Part shown: piece by piece, positions 26,677-35,039 of the stretch
Layout: every line of letters starts with the position of its first letter
How positions within the stretch are numbered: the first letter of the stretch is position 1
DNA from: Bradyrhizobium sp. SZCCT0153
GTDB taxonomy: Bacteria > Pseudomonadota > Alphaproteobacteria > Rhizobiales > Xanthobacteraceae
NCBI RefSeq assembly: GCF_018129995.1
Contig: NZ_JAFCKS010000010.1
Span: 152,426 to 216,425, forward strand
DNA length: 64,000 nt
Direction: 5' to 3'
Translations under genes and position numbers: made by a program
Notes under the pieces: model-generated
The model's database searches: none
Seen by the model: the letters and a program-made list of their open reading frames with translations, nothing else
Told to the model about the DNA's origin: nothing

Positions 26677-27900
26677 ATGACCGCCCAAGCTGCCACGACA
26701 GCCCCCTCCACAGCCCAGACTCCGCCTTTGCCGGAAGCCCGCCCCGAAACGCTCGGGCTGTCGCGTCCCCGCCTCCAGGCCATGTCGGACGCTTTCAAGC
26801 GCGAAATCGACAAGGGAACCGTTCCCGGCGTCACCGTGCTGGTGGCGCGGCGGGGCCAGGTCGGCTGGTTCGAGGCGCTCGGCAGGCAGAACCCGGCGGC
26901 CCCGGCACCGATGGCGCAAGATTCGATCTTCCGGATCTTCTCGATGACCAAGCCGATCGTCTCGGTTGGCATCATGGCGCTGGTCGAGGACGGTTACCTC
27001 CTCCTGAACGACCCTGTGGCCAAATTCATCCCGGAGTTCGGCGATCAAAAGGTCGGCGTGGTCAGCGGCGGCAAGCTGGAACTGGTTCCGCCCAAGCGGG
27101 CGATGACGGTGCAGGACCTGCTCCGCCACACCTCGGGCCTCACCTATGAGCACCAGGGCGATGGCCCCGTGCACAAGATCTACCAGGACTCGCGGGTACG
27201 CAGCCGCAAGATCACCAATGCCGAGCACGCCGCGATGGTGGCGAGCTTCCCGCTGGTCTGCCATCCCGGTGACGAGTTCAACTACAGCCGCTCCACCGAT
27301 ATCCTCGGCCGCATCATCGAGGTCGCCAGCGGCAAATCACTCGGCGCGTTCCTGACCGAGCGCGTGCTTGCCCCGCTCCGAATGGCCGAGACCGGCTTTG
27401 CCACGAGCGAGGCCAATGCCGGTCGGCTGGCCGAGCCGTTCGCGGCCGATCCCTGGACCGGCGACAAGGTCGCGCTGTTCAACATGCTCGAGCAGCCTGT
27501 GATGGAGTCCGGCGGCGGCGGTCTCGTCTCGACCACGATGGACTATGCCCGCTTCGCGCTGATGCTGCGCAATGGCGGCACGCTCGACGGCAACAGGATC
27601 ATCGGCCGCAAGACGCTGGAGCTGATGGCCTCCGATCACCTCGGGCCGCACGTCGTGACCAACGGCACGCTGCTGTCGCCCGGGCACGGCTTCGGCCTCG
27701 GCTTCGCCGTGCGCCGCGAGGCCGGCATCGCGCCCTTCCCCGGCAGCGTCGGCCAGTATTTCTGGAGCGGCATTGCCGGAACGTTCTTCTGGATCGATCC
27801 GAAGGAGGATCTGTTCGCGGTGTTCATGAGCCAGGGCCCGGGCCAGCGCGACTACACGCGGACGCTGGTGCGGGATCTGGTCTACGCGGCGGTTGAGTAG
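26677..27900 (+). CDS. Serine hydrolase, class C beta-lactamase/esterase family
   Basis: The product has 407 residues from ATG 26677, with GGGAG nine bases before; longer frames upstream cross the tRNA. The active-site motif SMTK lies at residues 89-92 and FNYSRS near 201 supplies the tyrosine. HGFGLGF near 342 occupies the position of the third motif. This fits EstB-like esterases and D-Ala-carboxypeptidase relatives rather than a true AmpC. No signal peptide is obvious, so it may be cytoplasmic. It stands alone, convergent with the AI-2E-type gene (6-bp gap). Resistance activity should not be assumed. Confidence 0.88.
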   Translation: MTAQAATTAPSTAQTPPLPEARPETLGLSRPRLQAMSDAFKREIDKGTVPGVTVLVARRGQVGWFEALGRQNPAAPAPMAQDSIFRIFSMTKPIVSVGIMALVEDGYLLLNDPVAKFIPEFGDQKVGVVSGGKLELVPPKRAMTVQDLLRHTSGLTYEHQGDGPVHKIYQDSRVRSRKITNAEHAAMVASFPLVCHPGDEFNYSRSTDILGRIIEVASGKSLGAFLTERVLAPLRMAETGFATSEANAGRLAEPFAADPWTGDKVALFNMLEQPVMESGGGGLVSTTMDYARFALMLRNGGTLDGNRIIGRKTLELMASDHLGPHVVTNGTLLSPGHGFGLGFAVRREAGIAPFPGSVGQYFWSGIAGTFFWIDPKEDLFAVFMSQGPGQRDYTRTLVRDLVYAAVE

Positions 27901-27905
27901 CCTTT

Positions 27906-29873
27906 TCAGGCACGCGCCAACACGGCAGGCTCCGCAACAGACGGCGCGGAGCCAACCTGGCCTTGTGCCATGGAGACGACGATTTGCGCCGCCTCGCGCA
28001 GCGAGGTGGCAAACAGATCGGCCTTCGCCGTCTCACGCAGCTCGTCGATGTTTGCGACGTCCTCCGCCCAGCATCCAACCATGATGGACGCATGCGGCAG
28101 CTTGCGGCGAAGCCGGCGCACCGCGTAGCGCAGATGCGCCGGGCTCGTGATGCCGACATAGCCCAGACAGACCAAGGCCACGCCTGACGTCTCGAGACGG
28201 AAGATGCTGGCGGTGGACAAGGCCTCCGGTCCTTCGACACGGCTGCCGACGCCATGCGCGCGGCACAGCTGCGCGAGCATGATCGCACCGGCCTCGTCGA
28301 GCATGGTACGGCCGCCAATGCAGAGCACGGCATTTTCGCCGCGAAATGGCTCCGCAAGTTTGGCTGCATCGAGCACGGGGATGTCCGGTCGGTCACTGGC
28401 CGGGGCGACGGTTTCGACGGCATCGGCTGCTTCGGCATCCTCGGTGCGCTCACTCCCGACGGGACGGCCGTCATCCAGGTCGGAGAGATCGTCGACAAAT
28501 TCAACCACGGTATCGCGGATGCGTGCGAGCCGGATCTGGTCCAGGGCAGCGCGGTCGAGGTCCGATTGGGCCAGTTGCATACCCTTGAGCGCGACTTCAT
28601 CGTAATAGGCCGCGAGCGACCGCTCCTTGAGAAATTGCTCGGCCTTTTCGGCCGCTTCGGTCGGGTCCCCGGCCAGCATGCGCTGATAAAAGATCTCCGG
28701 AGGCGACAGCGCCGGGCGATCGCCGAACATGACGTCCAGAAAGGACAGCCTTTCGACGTGGCGGCCCAGGACGACCAGACAGACGGTGAGCGGCGTGGCG
28801 AGGACCAGCCCGATCGGTCCCCACAGCGCCGTCCAGAACGTTGCCGAGACGACGACAGCCACGGGCGAAAGCCCCGTGGTGTGACCGTACAACAGAGGTT
28901 CGACGACCTGCCCGACCAGCGGTTCGATGACGAAGAAAAGCGCCGCCGTCCAGGCCAACATCCACCAGCCCGGATCGACCGCCACCGCGAGCGCAAGTGG
29001 AAACGCCGCAGCTATGATCGAGCCGATATAAGGCACAAAGCGAAGCACGGCCGCGAGAATGCCCCACAGCGCTGCGCTGGGAATCCCGATCAGCCACAGG
29101 CCGGTTCCAATCAACACGCCGAAACCCGTATTAAGCATGAGCTGATTGAGGAAAAGCCGGCTCAAGCGAGCCGCTGCGTCGTCGAGTGCCGCGGTCGTCC
29201 GTTGCAGATCGTGTGAGCCGGCTAGCCTGATCAGGCGGTTTCGAAGATCTTCGCGCTGAATCAGGATGAAGATCACGAAGATGACGATGATGCCTGTCGT
29301 CGCCAGCGGCGACACCAGGGGCGCGATCAGCGAGCGCAGGCTCTCCAGCGCGCCGGGATCAGGCTGCAGCACCTCCACTGGGACGGGCTTGACGCCGGGG
29401 TGAGCCGGCGTGCCGGAGGTCAGCGGGTTGGCCGGCGCGACCGACTTGGGCTTGTCCAGCTCCTTGCCCAGGTCCTGAAGCATCTCGGCGGCACGCTCGA
29501 GCGTGGAACTGCCCCCTGCGACGCCGCGCACCGACTGGATCTTGGACAGAATCGTGACTTGGTACTTCGGCAGATCGCCAGCCAAGCCGTTCAGCTGCGT
29601 GGCGATCACGCTTCCCAAGGCGAAAATGATGGCGAAGGCAAACAGCACGACACCGACGACAGCCAGCGCACGCGGGGCATGGAGACGCTGCACCAACCTG
29701 ACGGGTGCTGCAAGAACGAAGCTCAGCAGAATGGCGAGCGCGACAGGAACGAAGATTTCCCGCCCGAGATAGAGCCCCGCGACGATAATGACGCTCAGGA
29801 TCGCCGCGCCCACCGTGACAACCATTGCGGAGACGTCGTCGGCGGATTGCGGCTTGATCACCGTGGGGATCAT
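27906..29873 (-). CDS. AI-2E-family transporter with extra C-terminal soluble domain
   Basis: The product has 655 residues. Residues about 15-375 form the AI-2E/PerM-type transporter core with eight or so membrane segments (SFVLAAPVRLVQRL, GIPSAALWGILAAVLRFVPYIGS). After about 130 linker residues, the C-terminal 140 form an alpha/beta fold: AVLCIGGRTMLDEAGAIML, then SGVALVCLGYVGITSP, then ASIMVGCWAED. This resembles a B12-binding-type Rossmann domain without the cobalamin His motif. The family exports small molecules or solutes; the name AI-2E does not prove autoinducer transport. The role of the extra domain is unknown, perhaps sensing. Confidence 0.85.
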   Translation of the reverse strand: MIPTVIKPQSADDVSAMVVTVGAAILSVIIVAGLYLGREIFVPVALAILLSFVLAAPVRLVQRLHAPRALAVVGVVLFAFAIIFALGSVIATQLNGLAGDLPKYQVTILSKIQSVRGVAGGSSTLERAAEMLQDLGKELDKPKSVAPANPLTSGTPAHPGVKPVPVEVLQPDPGALESLRSLIAPLVSPLATTGIIVIFVIFILIQREDLRNRLIRLAGSHDLQRTTAALDDAAARLSRLFLNQLMLNTGFGVLIGTGLWLIGIPSAALWGILAAVLRFVPYIGSIIAAAFPLALAVAVDPGWWMLAWTAALFFVIEPLVGQVVEPLLYGHTTGLSPVAVVVSATFWTALWGPIGLVLATPLTVCLVVLGRHVERLSFLDVMFGDRPALSPPEIFYQRMLAGDPTEAAEKAEQFLKERSLAAYYDEVALKGMQLAQSDLDRAALDQIRLARIRDTVVEFVDDLSDLDDGRPVGSERTEDAEAADAVETVAPASDRPDIPVLDAAKLAEPFRGENAVLCIGGRTMLDEAGAIMLAQLCRAHGVGSRVEGPEALSTASIFRLETSGVALVCLGYVGITSPAHLRYAVRRLRRKLPHASIMVGCWAEDVANIDELRETAKADLFATSLREAAQIVVSMAQGQVGSAPSVAEPAVLARA

Positions 29874-29999
29874 CTGTCTCGCTTTTCGCCCTCGCCCACC
29901 CTACCGGTTGACGATGAATGCGAGGGCTAACGAGCCGGAAAGTGGTTGGTTCCTCGCCGGATCGGCTCGGCCAACCGTCTTCCCTCCTGCGCGAGGCCC

Positions 30000-30767
30000 T
30001 CAGCTGATCGTCGCGCCGCCGTCGATCACCATGGTCTGGCCGGTCATGAAGTCCCCGGCCGCGGATCCCAGGAACACGGCGGCACCGGCGATCTCGTCGG
30101 GAATGCCGATGCGCAACAGCGGTGAGCGCGCGGTCGACGCCTTCAAATTCTCCGGATTGTCCCACAGCGCTTTCGCAAAATCGGTCTTGATCAGGCCGGG
30201 CGCGATGCAGTTCACGCGGATGTTGTGCTTGCCGTATTCGCAGGCGAGGTTGCGCGCGAGCTGCATGTCGGCGGCCTTCGAGATTGCGTAGGCGCCGAGG
30301 ATGGTCGAGCCCTTGAGACCGCCGATCGAGGACACGATGATGACCGAGCCATCCTTGCGCTCGATCATCTGCGGCACCACCATCGAGATCAGCCAGTTGT
30401 TGGCGACGATGTTGTTGTCCAGGATCTTCCTGAACTGATCGTCGGAGATGCCCGCGAGCGGACCGTAATACGGGTTCGAGGCGGCGTTGCAGACTAGCAC
30501 GTCGATCTTGCCGAAGGCGCGGTTGCTTTCGTCGACCAAATTTTGCAGATTTTCCTTGGACGAGATGTTGGCGGCGACCGCGACCGCCGTGCCCTTGCCG
30601 AACTTGCCGTTGATGCCCTTGGCGACTTCCTCGCAGACGTCGGCCTTGCGCGAGGAGATCACGACCTTGGCGCCGTGCTCGGCCATGCGCTCGGCGATCG
30701 CAAGCCCGATGCCGCGCGTCGATCCGGTGATGACGGCGACTTTCCCCTTCATGTCGAACAAGGTCAT
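30000..30767 (-). CDS. Short-chain dehydrogenase/reductase
   Basis: The product has 255 residues from ATG 30765-30767, preceded on its strand by GGGAGAG. The cofactor motif ITGSTRGIGLA and the active site SSIGG...YAISK are classical SDR features. NNIVANNWL and APGLIKTDFAKALW are also typical. The C-terminal GQTMVIDGGATIS matches many SDRs that reduce 3-oxoacyl or hydroxy substrates. It follows the histidine phosphatase gene (30853-31551) by 85 bp on the same strand and may be co-transcribed. The substrate is not determinable. Confidence 0.9.
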   Translation of the reverse strand: MTLFDMKGKVAVITGSTRGIGLAIAERMAEHGAKVVISSRKADVCEEVAKGINGKFGKGTAVAVAANISSKENLQNLVDESNRAFGKIDVLVCNAASNPYYGPLAGISDDQFRKILDNNIVANNWLISMVVPQMIERKDGSVIIVSSIGGLKGSTILGAYAISKAADMQLARNLACEYGKHNIRVNCIAPGLIKTDFAKALWDNPENLKASTARSPLLRIGIPDEIAGAAVFLGSAAGDFMTGQTMVIDGGATIS

Positions 30768-30852
30768 GTTTCTCTCCCAGAGTGCGTTATGATTGGTTCG
30801 AAGCTTACGCCGCGTCCGCGCGAGCGGATAATGACTTAGGCAAGTTTTGGCC

Positions 30853-31551
30853 TCAGGCGAGCTTCTTGACTTCCGGACCCGCCAGCTGATGCATTGCCGC
30901 GTGCGCATCGTCCGCGATCCACGGCTGCTGGTTCACCATCGGCAGCCGCCAGACCGTGCGCTCGGGGCTTGCGAAATGATCGAGCCGCGTGATCGAGCAA
31001 TTGTCGATGTCGAACGACAGCGCCTTCTCCAGCTGCCCCTCGAGCGCGAGCCCGAGCGCCGCCTTGATGGTGCCGCCATGGGCGACCGCGATCACGTCCT
31101 GGCCGGCTGCCTCGGCATTGATCCGCTCGATGGTGCGGCGCGTGCGGTTGTAGAGGTCCATGAAGCTTTCCCCGCCGGGCGCGGGCTCGTTGATGTCGGC
31201 GAACCAGCTCGAGCCGACGGGGCGGCTTGCGATGAACTGGGCGCGGTTCATGCCCTGCCAGCGCCCGAGGTTCTGCTCGGCAAGGTCTGCTTCCCACTTC
31301 ATCGACGCAGGCCGGGGAAAGCCGGCCGCCCAGATCGCTTCGGCGGTCTGATGCGTACGCATCAGATTGCTCGAATACCAGACTGCCTTGCGTGGCAGCA
31401 CCTTGGCAACAGCATTGAACACGTAGGTGTCGCTGGTGTCGCAGGCGAGATCGCTCTGGCCGTAGATGTTGCCGCCGTCGTTGCGCACCGGCGCGTGACG
31501 GACCCACCACCAGCGTGTCGTGACCACATTGGGCTTGTCTGCGCCTGCCAT
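30853..31551 (-). CDS. Histidine phosphatase family protein (phosphoglycerate-mutase-like)
   Basis: The product has 232 residues. The N-terminal WWWVRHAPVRNDGG has the catalytic His in the RHx motif, here RHAPV rather than the usual RHGET. The second His lies in IAVAHGGTIKA, and the acid residue in the AGGESF-like segment PAPGGESFMD. Members remove phosphate from sugars, nucleotides or cobalamin precursors; the substrate of this one is unknown. The start ATG is at 31549-31551. The 134-bp gap to the divergent SDR gene holds a palindrome and repeats that could regulate both. Confidence 0.88.
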   Translation of the reverse strand: MAGADKPNVVTTRWWWVRHAPVRNDGGNIYGQSDLACDTSDTYVFNAVAKVLPRKAVWYSSNLMRTHQTAEAIWAAGFPRPASMKWEADLAEQNLGRWQGMNRAQFIASRPVGSSWFADINEPAPGGESFMDLYNRTRRTIERINAEAAGQDVIAVAHGGTIKAALGLALEGQLEKALSFDIDNCSITRLDHFASPERTVWRLPMVNQQPWIADDAHAAMHQLAGPEVKKLA

Positions 31552-31598
31552 CGAACCCCTTCCATCCCGTGTGATGTCGCTGTACGTCAGGTGTGAAC

Positions 31599-31639
31599 GT
31601 GTCTCAAGACACTTTACCGTTTGAAATCTTGTTTGAAAT
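31599..31639. promoter_or_regulatory. Divergent-promoter palindrome and direct repeat
   Basis: GTGTCTCAAGACAC (31599-31612) has 6-bp inverted arms. TTTGAAAT is repeated directly at 31620-31627 and 31632-31639. They lie between divergent starts at 31551 and 31686 and are candidate operator sites. Confidence 0.35.
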
Positions 31640-31685
31640 TCCGTCGCGCGGCAAGCGTCGCGCGAGGCACAAAAGGGAGAAACGC

Positions 31686-32471
31686 ATGGGCCGCCTGCAA
31701 GGCAAATCCGTCATCATCACCGGCGCCGGCAGCGGCATCGGTCGCGCCGCCGCCCTGCTGTTCACCCGGGAAGGCGCCAAGCTGATCGCGGTCGATCGCA
31801 CCGAGGCGGTGAAGGAGACCGTCGACGAGGTGAAGAAGGCCGGCGGCGTCGCGGAAGCCATGATGGCGGACGCGGGCTCCGAACAGGACGTCATCGCCGT
31901 GATCGACAGGGCGGTGCAGGCGCACGGCCGCCTCGACGTGATCTGGGCGAATGCCGGCGTCAGCGGCGGTCTCGTCCCGCTCGGCGAGCAGACCGTGGAG
32001 CAGTGGCAGGAGGTTTTGCGGATCAATCTGATCGGACCGTTCCTCGCGGTGAAGCATGCCATGCCGCACATGGTGAAGCAGCAGTCCGGCGCGATCGTGC
32101 TCACCGCGTCCGTCGCCGGTCTCAAGGCCGGCGCCAGCGGTCATCCCTATGCCGCGAGCAAGGCCGGCGTCATCAGCCTGGTGCAGACCACGGCGTATTC
32201 GCTCACCGGCACCGGCGTGCGCATCAACGCGGTCTGCCCGGGCCTGATCGAGACCGGCATGACCAAGCCGATCTTCGACCGCGCCAAGGAGCGCGGCACC
32301 TCCGACAAGATCGGCCAGCTCAATCCGCTCAAGCGCCCCGGCCAACCGCACGAACTCGCCGCGATGGGATTGTTCCTGGCCAGCGACGAAGCCTCGTATG
32401 TGAACGGCCAGGCGTTCCCGGTGGACGGCGGCCTGACGGCGTCGATGCCGTATACGGGCAAGCCGGTTTAG
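31686..32471 (+). CDS. Short-chain dehydrogenase/reductase
   Basis: The product has 261 residues from ATG 31686, preceded by GGGAGAA. ITGAGSGIGRAA binds the cofactor, NAG is present in WANAGVSGG, and the active site reads TASVAG...YAASK. The C-terminal FPVDGGLTASMP is standard. It is a classical SDR, most likely NAD(H)- or NADP(H)-dependent, acting on an unknown hydroxy compound. It is divergent from the histidine phosphatase and is followed by a gene-free repeat-rich stretch. No co-transcribed partner is visible. Confidence 0.9.
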   Translation: MGRLQGKSVIITGAGSGIGRAAALLFTREGAKLIAVDRTEAVKETVDEVKKAGGVAEAMMADAGSEQDVIAVIDRAVQAHGRLDVIWANAGVSGGLVPLGEQTVEQWQEVLRINLIGPFLAVKHAMPHMVKQQSGAIVLTASVAGLKAGASGHPYAASKAGVISLVQTTAYSLTGTGVRINAVCPGLIETGMTKPIFDRAKERGTSDKIGQLNPLKRPGQPHELAAMGLFLASDEASYVNGQAFPVDGGLTASMPYTGKPV

Positions 32472-32589
32472 CACACAGTGTCGTCACGGCCTTCGCCGGG
32501 ACGACGGCGGAGAGATAGCGAGCCGGCTGCATCAACCTCGTCATTGCGAGCAATGATGGAGTGTGGGGGACGCCGTCGCTTTTCTCATT

Positions 32590-33170
32590 TCGTATTTTCA
32601 ATTGCAGACACGCCTTCGCATCCTCGCGGCCTGTTCGCCCGAGCTTTGCTTCGTCGCCTTCCCCCCAAATGAAAGAGGGCGCAGGGAAGACCGGGTGCCG
32701 GCTGGCACCCGCGGTCCACTGTGCGAAGGTTGCGCTACAAGAAGCTGCACAGCGGCATACAGGTGTAGCCAGGACATCCCGGCCTTCCCTGCGCAGTGGG
32801 TTTACGGCTTATGTCGTGATCTCCCCGGGGAGCGTTGCGCTATTGCCCCCGTCGCCTTGCAGATGGCTGACGCGTGCGTCCGGTTGGACGACATGCATCA
32901 CCACAAGACTTGGCGCACAGACCCCGGGCGCCAGGACCACACGATTTTGCCGTACGCCGATCACACCGGTCGTGTGCGCGAGGCGCCTTGCTCACGGTTG
33001 CCCGCCCTGCAAAACCCTTCGCGCCGATGTCATCTGCGTCCACCGCCGCCCGGCCCGCGTTCGTGACGATCGCGATACGCCCCTCTTCCTTGGGCCGGGT
33101 TGAGGCGACACATACGCCCTTTCCGAATTTCGGTAAAGTGGAATATTTTTCGCCGTGAGCGTTGACCGAT
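32590..33170. repeat. Interspersed repeat typical of Bradyrhizobium intergenic DNA
   Basis: No gene is supported between 32472 and 33380. This part translates into overlapping short open frames whose sequences (for example GCRLAPAVHCAK and SRPSLRSGFTAYVVIS) I recall as recurrent spurious 'hypothetical proteins' across Bradyrhizobium genomes. That points to a dispersed repeat rather than a gene. The boundaries are approximate. It lies between a rightward SDR gene and the argE-like gene. The recall is not a database result. Confidence 0.5.
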
Positions 33171-33208
33171 CCATGGCGTGTTTTGCCCGTCGGGCAACGC
33201 AAGGGATT

Positions 33209-33286
33209 GTAGCCCGGATGAGCGAAGCGACATCCGGGATTCGCGGCACGAGCGGTCCCGGGTATCGCTCCGCTCACCCGGGCTAC
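33209..33286. repeat. Long imperfect palindrome (Bradyrhizobium-type short repeat)
   Basis: The left arm (GTAGCCCGGATGAGCGAAGC onward) and right arm (GCTCACCCGGGCTAC at the end) are near-complementary across 78 bp. A half copy of the right arm is at 35005-35035. Such elements can fold into a strong hairpin and are often mobile or terminator-like. Confidence 0.75.
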
Positions 33287-33380
33287 TGGTCTCTGGGCCT
33301 ATGTTGATTTGCCCGCCCGGCCCTCACGTTGGTATGGTTCCTGCAAGCACTGGGCCTCCATCCCCTGACAGAACGAGACA

Positions 33381-34553
33381 ATGCAGAGCTCAAGACCCGA
33401 CCGGATTCGAAAACTCCTCGCCGACCTCGTCGCCTTCGACACCGTCAGCGATCGCACCAACCTGCCGCTGATTGCACACATCGAGAGCTATCTCGCCGGG
33501 TTCGGCATCAAGGGCGAGCGCTTTGTGGACGCAACCGGGCAAAAGGCTTCGCTGTGGGTCACGATCGGCCCCGCGGACCGCCCGGGCCTGGTGCTGTCGG
33601 GCCATACCGACGTCGTACCTGTGGTGGGTCAGGACTGGAGCCACGATCCGTTCAAGCTGGTCGAGCGCGACGGCAAGCTCTACGGCCGCGGCACCACCGA
33701 CATGAAGGGCTTTGTCGCGGTGTGCCTTGCCATGGTGCCGGAAATGGTCGAGGCCAAGCTCACGACGCCGATCCATCTCGCCATCTCCTATGACGAGGAG
33801 ATCGGCTGCGTCGGCGTTCGGCCGATGCTCGGCGAGGTCGCGAAAAAACGGATCAAACCGCTCGGCGCCTTCATCGGCGAGCCGACCGAGATGAAGGTCA
33901 TCATCGGCCACAAGGGCAAGCACGGCGTGCGCGCGACCTTTCACGGGCTCGCCCGCCACTCCTCGATTGCGCCCGACGGCGTCAACGCGATCGAATACGC
34001 GGCCGAGCTGATCGTCGAGATCCGCCACCGCGCCGTGGCGCTTGCGGCCATGCGCGCAACCGACAGCCTCTACGACGTTCCGCACTCGACGCTGCTCACC
34101 AGCATCGTGCATGGCGGCGCCGCACTGAACATCGTGCCCGATACCTGCACGGTGGATTTCGAATGCCGCGGCATCGGCATCACCGAGTCGCGGGAGGTGA
34201 CGGATGCGATCGTCGCCTGGGCGAAGGCCGAGCTGGAGCCGGCGATGAAGGCGAGAAGCCCCGAGTGCGGCATCGATTTCGAGGAAATCCTCGACTACCC
34301 CGCGCTCGACACCGCGGCCGATGCCACGATCGTCACGCTGGCCAAGAGCCTTGCCGGACGCAACGACCACGCCAAGGTCGCCTTCGGCACCGAGGCGAGC
34401 CTGTTTGCCAGCATGGCCGATGTGCCATCAGTGGTGATCGGCCCGGGCTCGATCGCGCAGGCGCATACGCCGGATGAGTTCGTGGAGATGGCGGAGCTGG
34501 AGAAATGCGCGGGGTTTGTGGAGAGGCTGATTGCGCATTGTGTGAAGGGTTAG
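33381..34553 (+). CDS. argE: Acetylornithine deacetylase-like M20 peptidase
   Basis: The product has 390 residues. GHTDVVPV holds the first metal ligands and the catalytic Asp of the M20 family. GRGTTDMKGF gives the bridging Asp, SYDEEIGCVG the catalytic Glu and metal Glu, and IGEPTEMKVI the next ligand. The lid domain follows, then FGTEASLF with a late ligand region. The family hydrolyses N-acetyl-ornithine to ornithine; related enzymes use other N-acyl amino acids, so ArgE is the best but not certain name. It is followed after 18 bp by the Imm8-like gene. No arginine genes adjoin it. Confidence 0.85.
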   Translation: MQSSRPDRIRKLLADLVAFDTVSDRTNLPLIAHIESYLAGFGIKGERFVDATGQKASLWVTIGPADRPGLVLSGHTDVVPVVGQDWSHDPFKLVERDGKLYGRGTTDMKGFVAVCLAMVPEMVEAKLTTPIHLAISYDEEIGCVGVRPMLGEVAKKRIKPLGAFIGEPTEMKVIIGHKGKHGVRATFHGLARHSSIAPDGVNAIEYAAELIVEIRHRAVALAAMRATDSLYDVPHSTLLTSIVHGGAALNIVPDTCTVDFECRGIGITESREVTDAIVAWAKAELEPAMKARSPECGIDFEEILDYPALDTAADATIVTLAKSLAGRNDHAKVAFGTEASLFASMADVPSVVIGPGSIAQAHTPDEFVEMAELEKCAGFVERLIAHCVKG

Positions 34554-34571
34554 TTGGCAACCGGTAAGCCC

Positions 34572-34955
34572 ATGGCAGTGAAAGTCCGACCGCAACTAAG
34601 ATCACTCTTCAGTCCGGACGCTGATCCGATTGAACAATTCATGCCGGACGGACCGTTCGGGATTTTGGTCATGGCGATGATTGGACCTGCGGACAGCTTG
34701 GGTGAAGAGTCGTTCGACTTCATGCTCTGCACTCCCGATTGGTTCGCTTCGCATATGAAGAGCAACATCGTCGAAGGAAGGCACTACCTCTTCGTCAAGG
34801 ATTTCAACTACGAGCAACTAAAAACTTTTATCGAAGACTATTGCGCCAAATGCTCGGCGAACTCATGGTCTGAGGTTGCCGAGAGGCTGGCTCGCCTCGG
34901 GAAATGGGAGTTTGAGGACTACACGGAATACAAGCCGCCCCCAGCAGCGTGGTGA
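34572..34955 (+). CDS. Imm8-family immunity-like protein (orphan)
   Basis: The product has 127 residues from ATG 34572; a TTG at 34554 is possible. ESFDFMLCTPDWFASHM and the ending W-SEVAERLARLGKWEFEDY closely follow the pattern I recall for the Imm8 family, whose members neutralise polymorphic toxins. No toxin gene, colicin-like or Rhs-like, is in the window. The gene follows argE by 18 bp without a clear promoter. It may be a solitary acquired immunity gene or a protein re-used for another purpose. Base composition looks slightly lower in GC than neighbours. Confidence 0.7.
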   Translation: MAVKVRPQLRSLFSPDADPIEQFMPDGPFGILVMAMIGPADSLGEESFDFMLCTPDWFASHMKSNIVEGRHYLFVKDFNYEQLKTFIEDYCAKCSANSWSEVAERLARLGKWEFEDYTEYKPPPAAW

Positions 34956-35004
34956 AGGAGGCGCGGCAGGGTGTGAGCATCCGCAGTGTCTGAACGGGCG
35001 GCTG

Positions 35005-35035
35005 TCCCGGGTATCGCTGAGCTCACCCGGGCTAC
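35005..35035. repeat. Half copy of the 33209-33286 palindromic repeat
   Basis: TCCCGGGTATCGCT and GCTCACCCGGGCTAC match the right arm of the longer palindrome apart from two bases between them. It lies just beyond the stop of the 35040-36098 gene. Confidence 0.65.
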
Positions 35036-35039
35036 GACG

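Noticed and set aside
26677..27900. Antibiotic-resistance beta-lactamase
   Set aside because: SMTK is present, but the second motif is YSR rather than YxN and no signal peptide is visible, so esterase-like function is more likely.
32561..33158. Overlapping frames in the repeat-rich gap
   Set aside because: They overlap in several frames and resemble recurrent spurious translations of a dispersed repeat.
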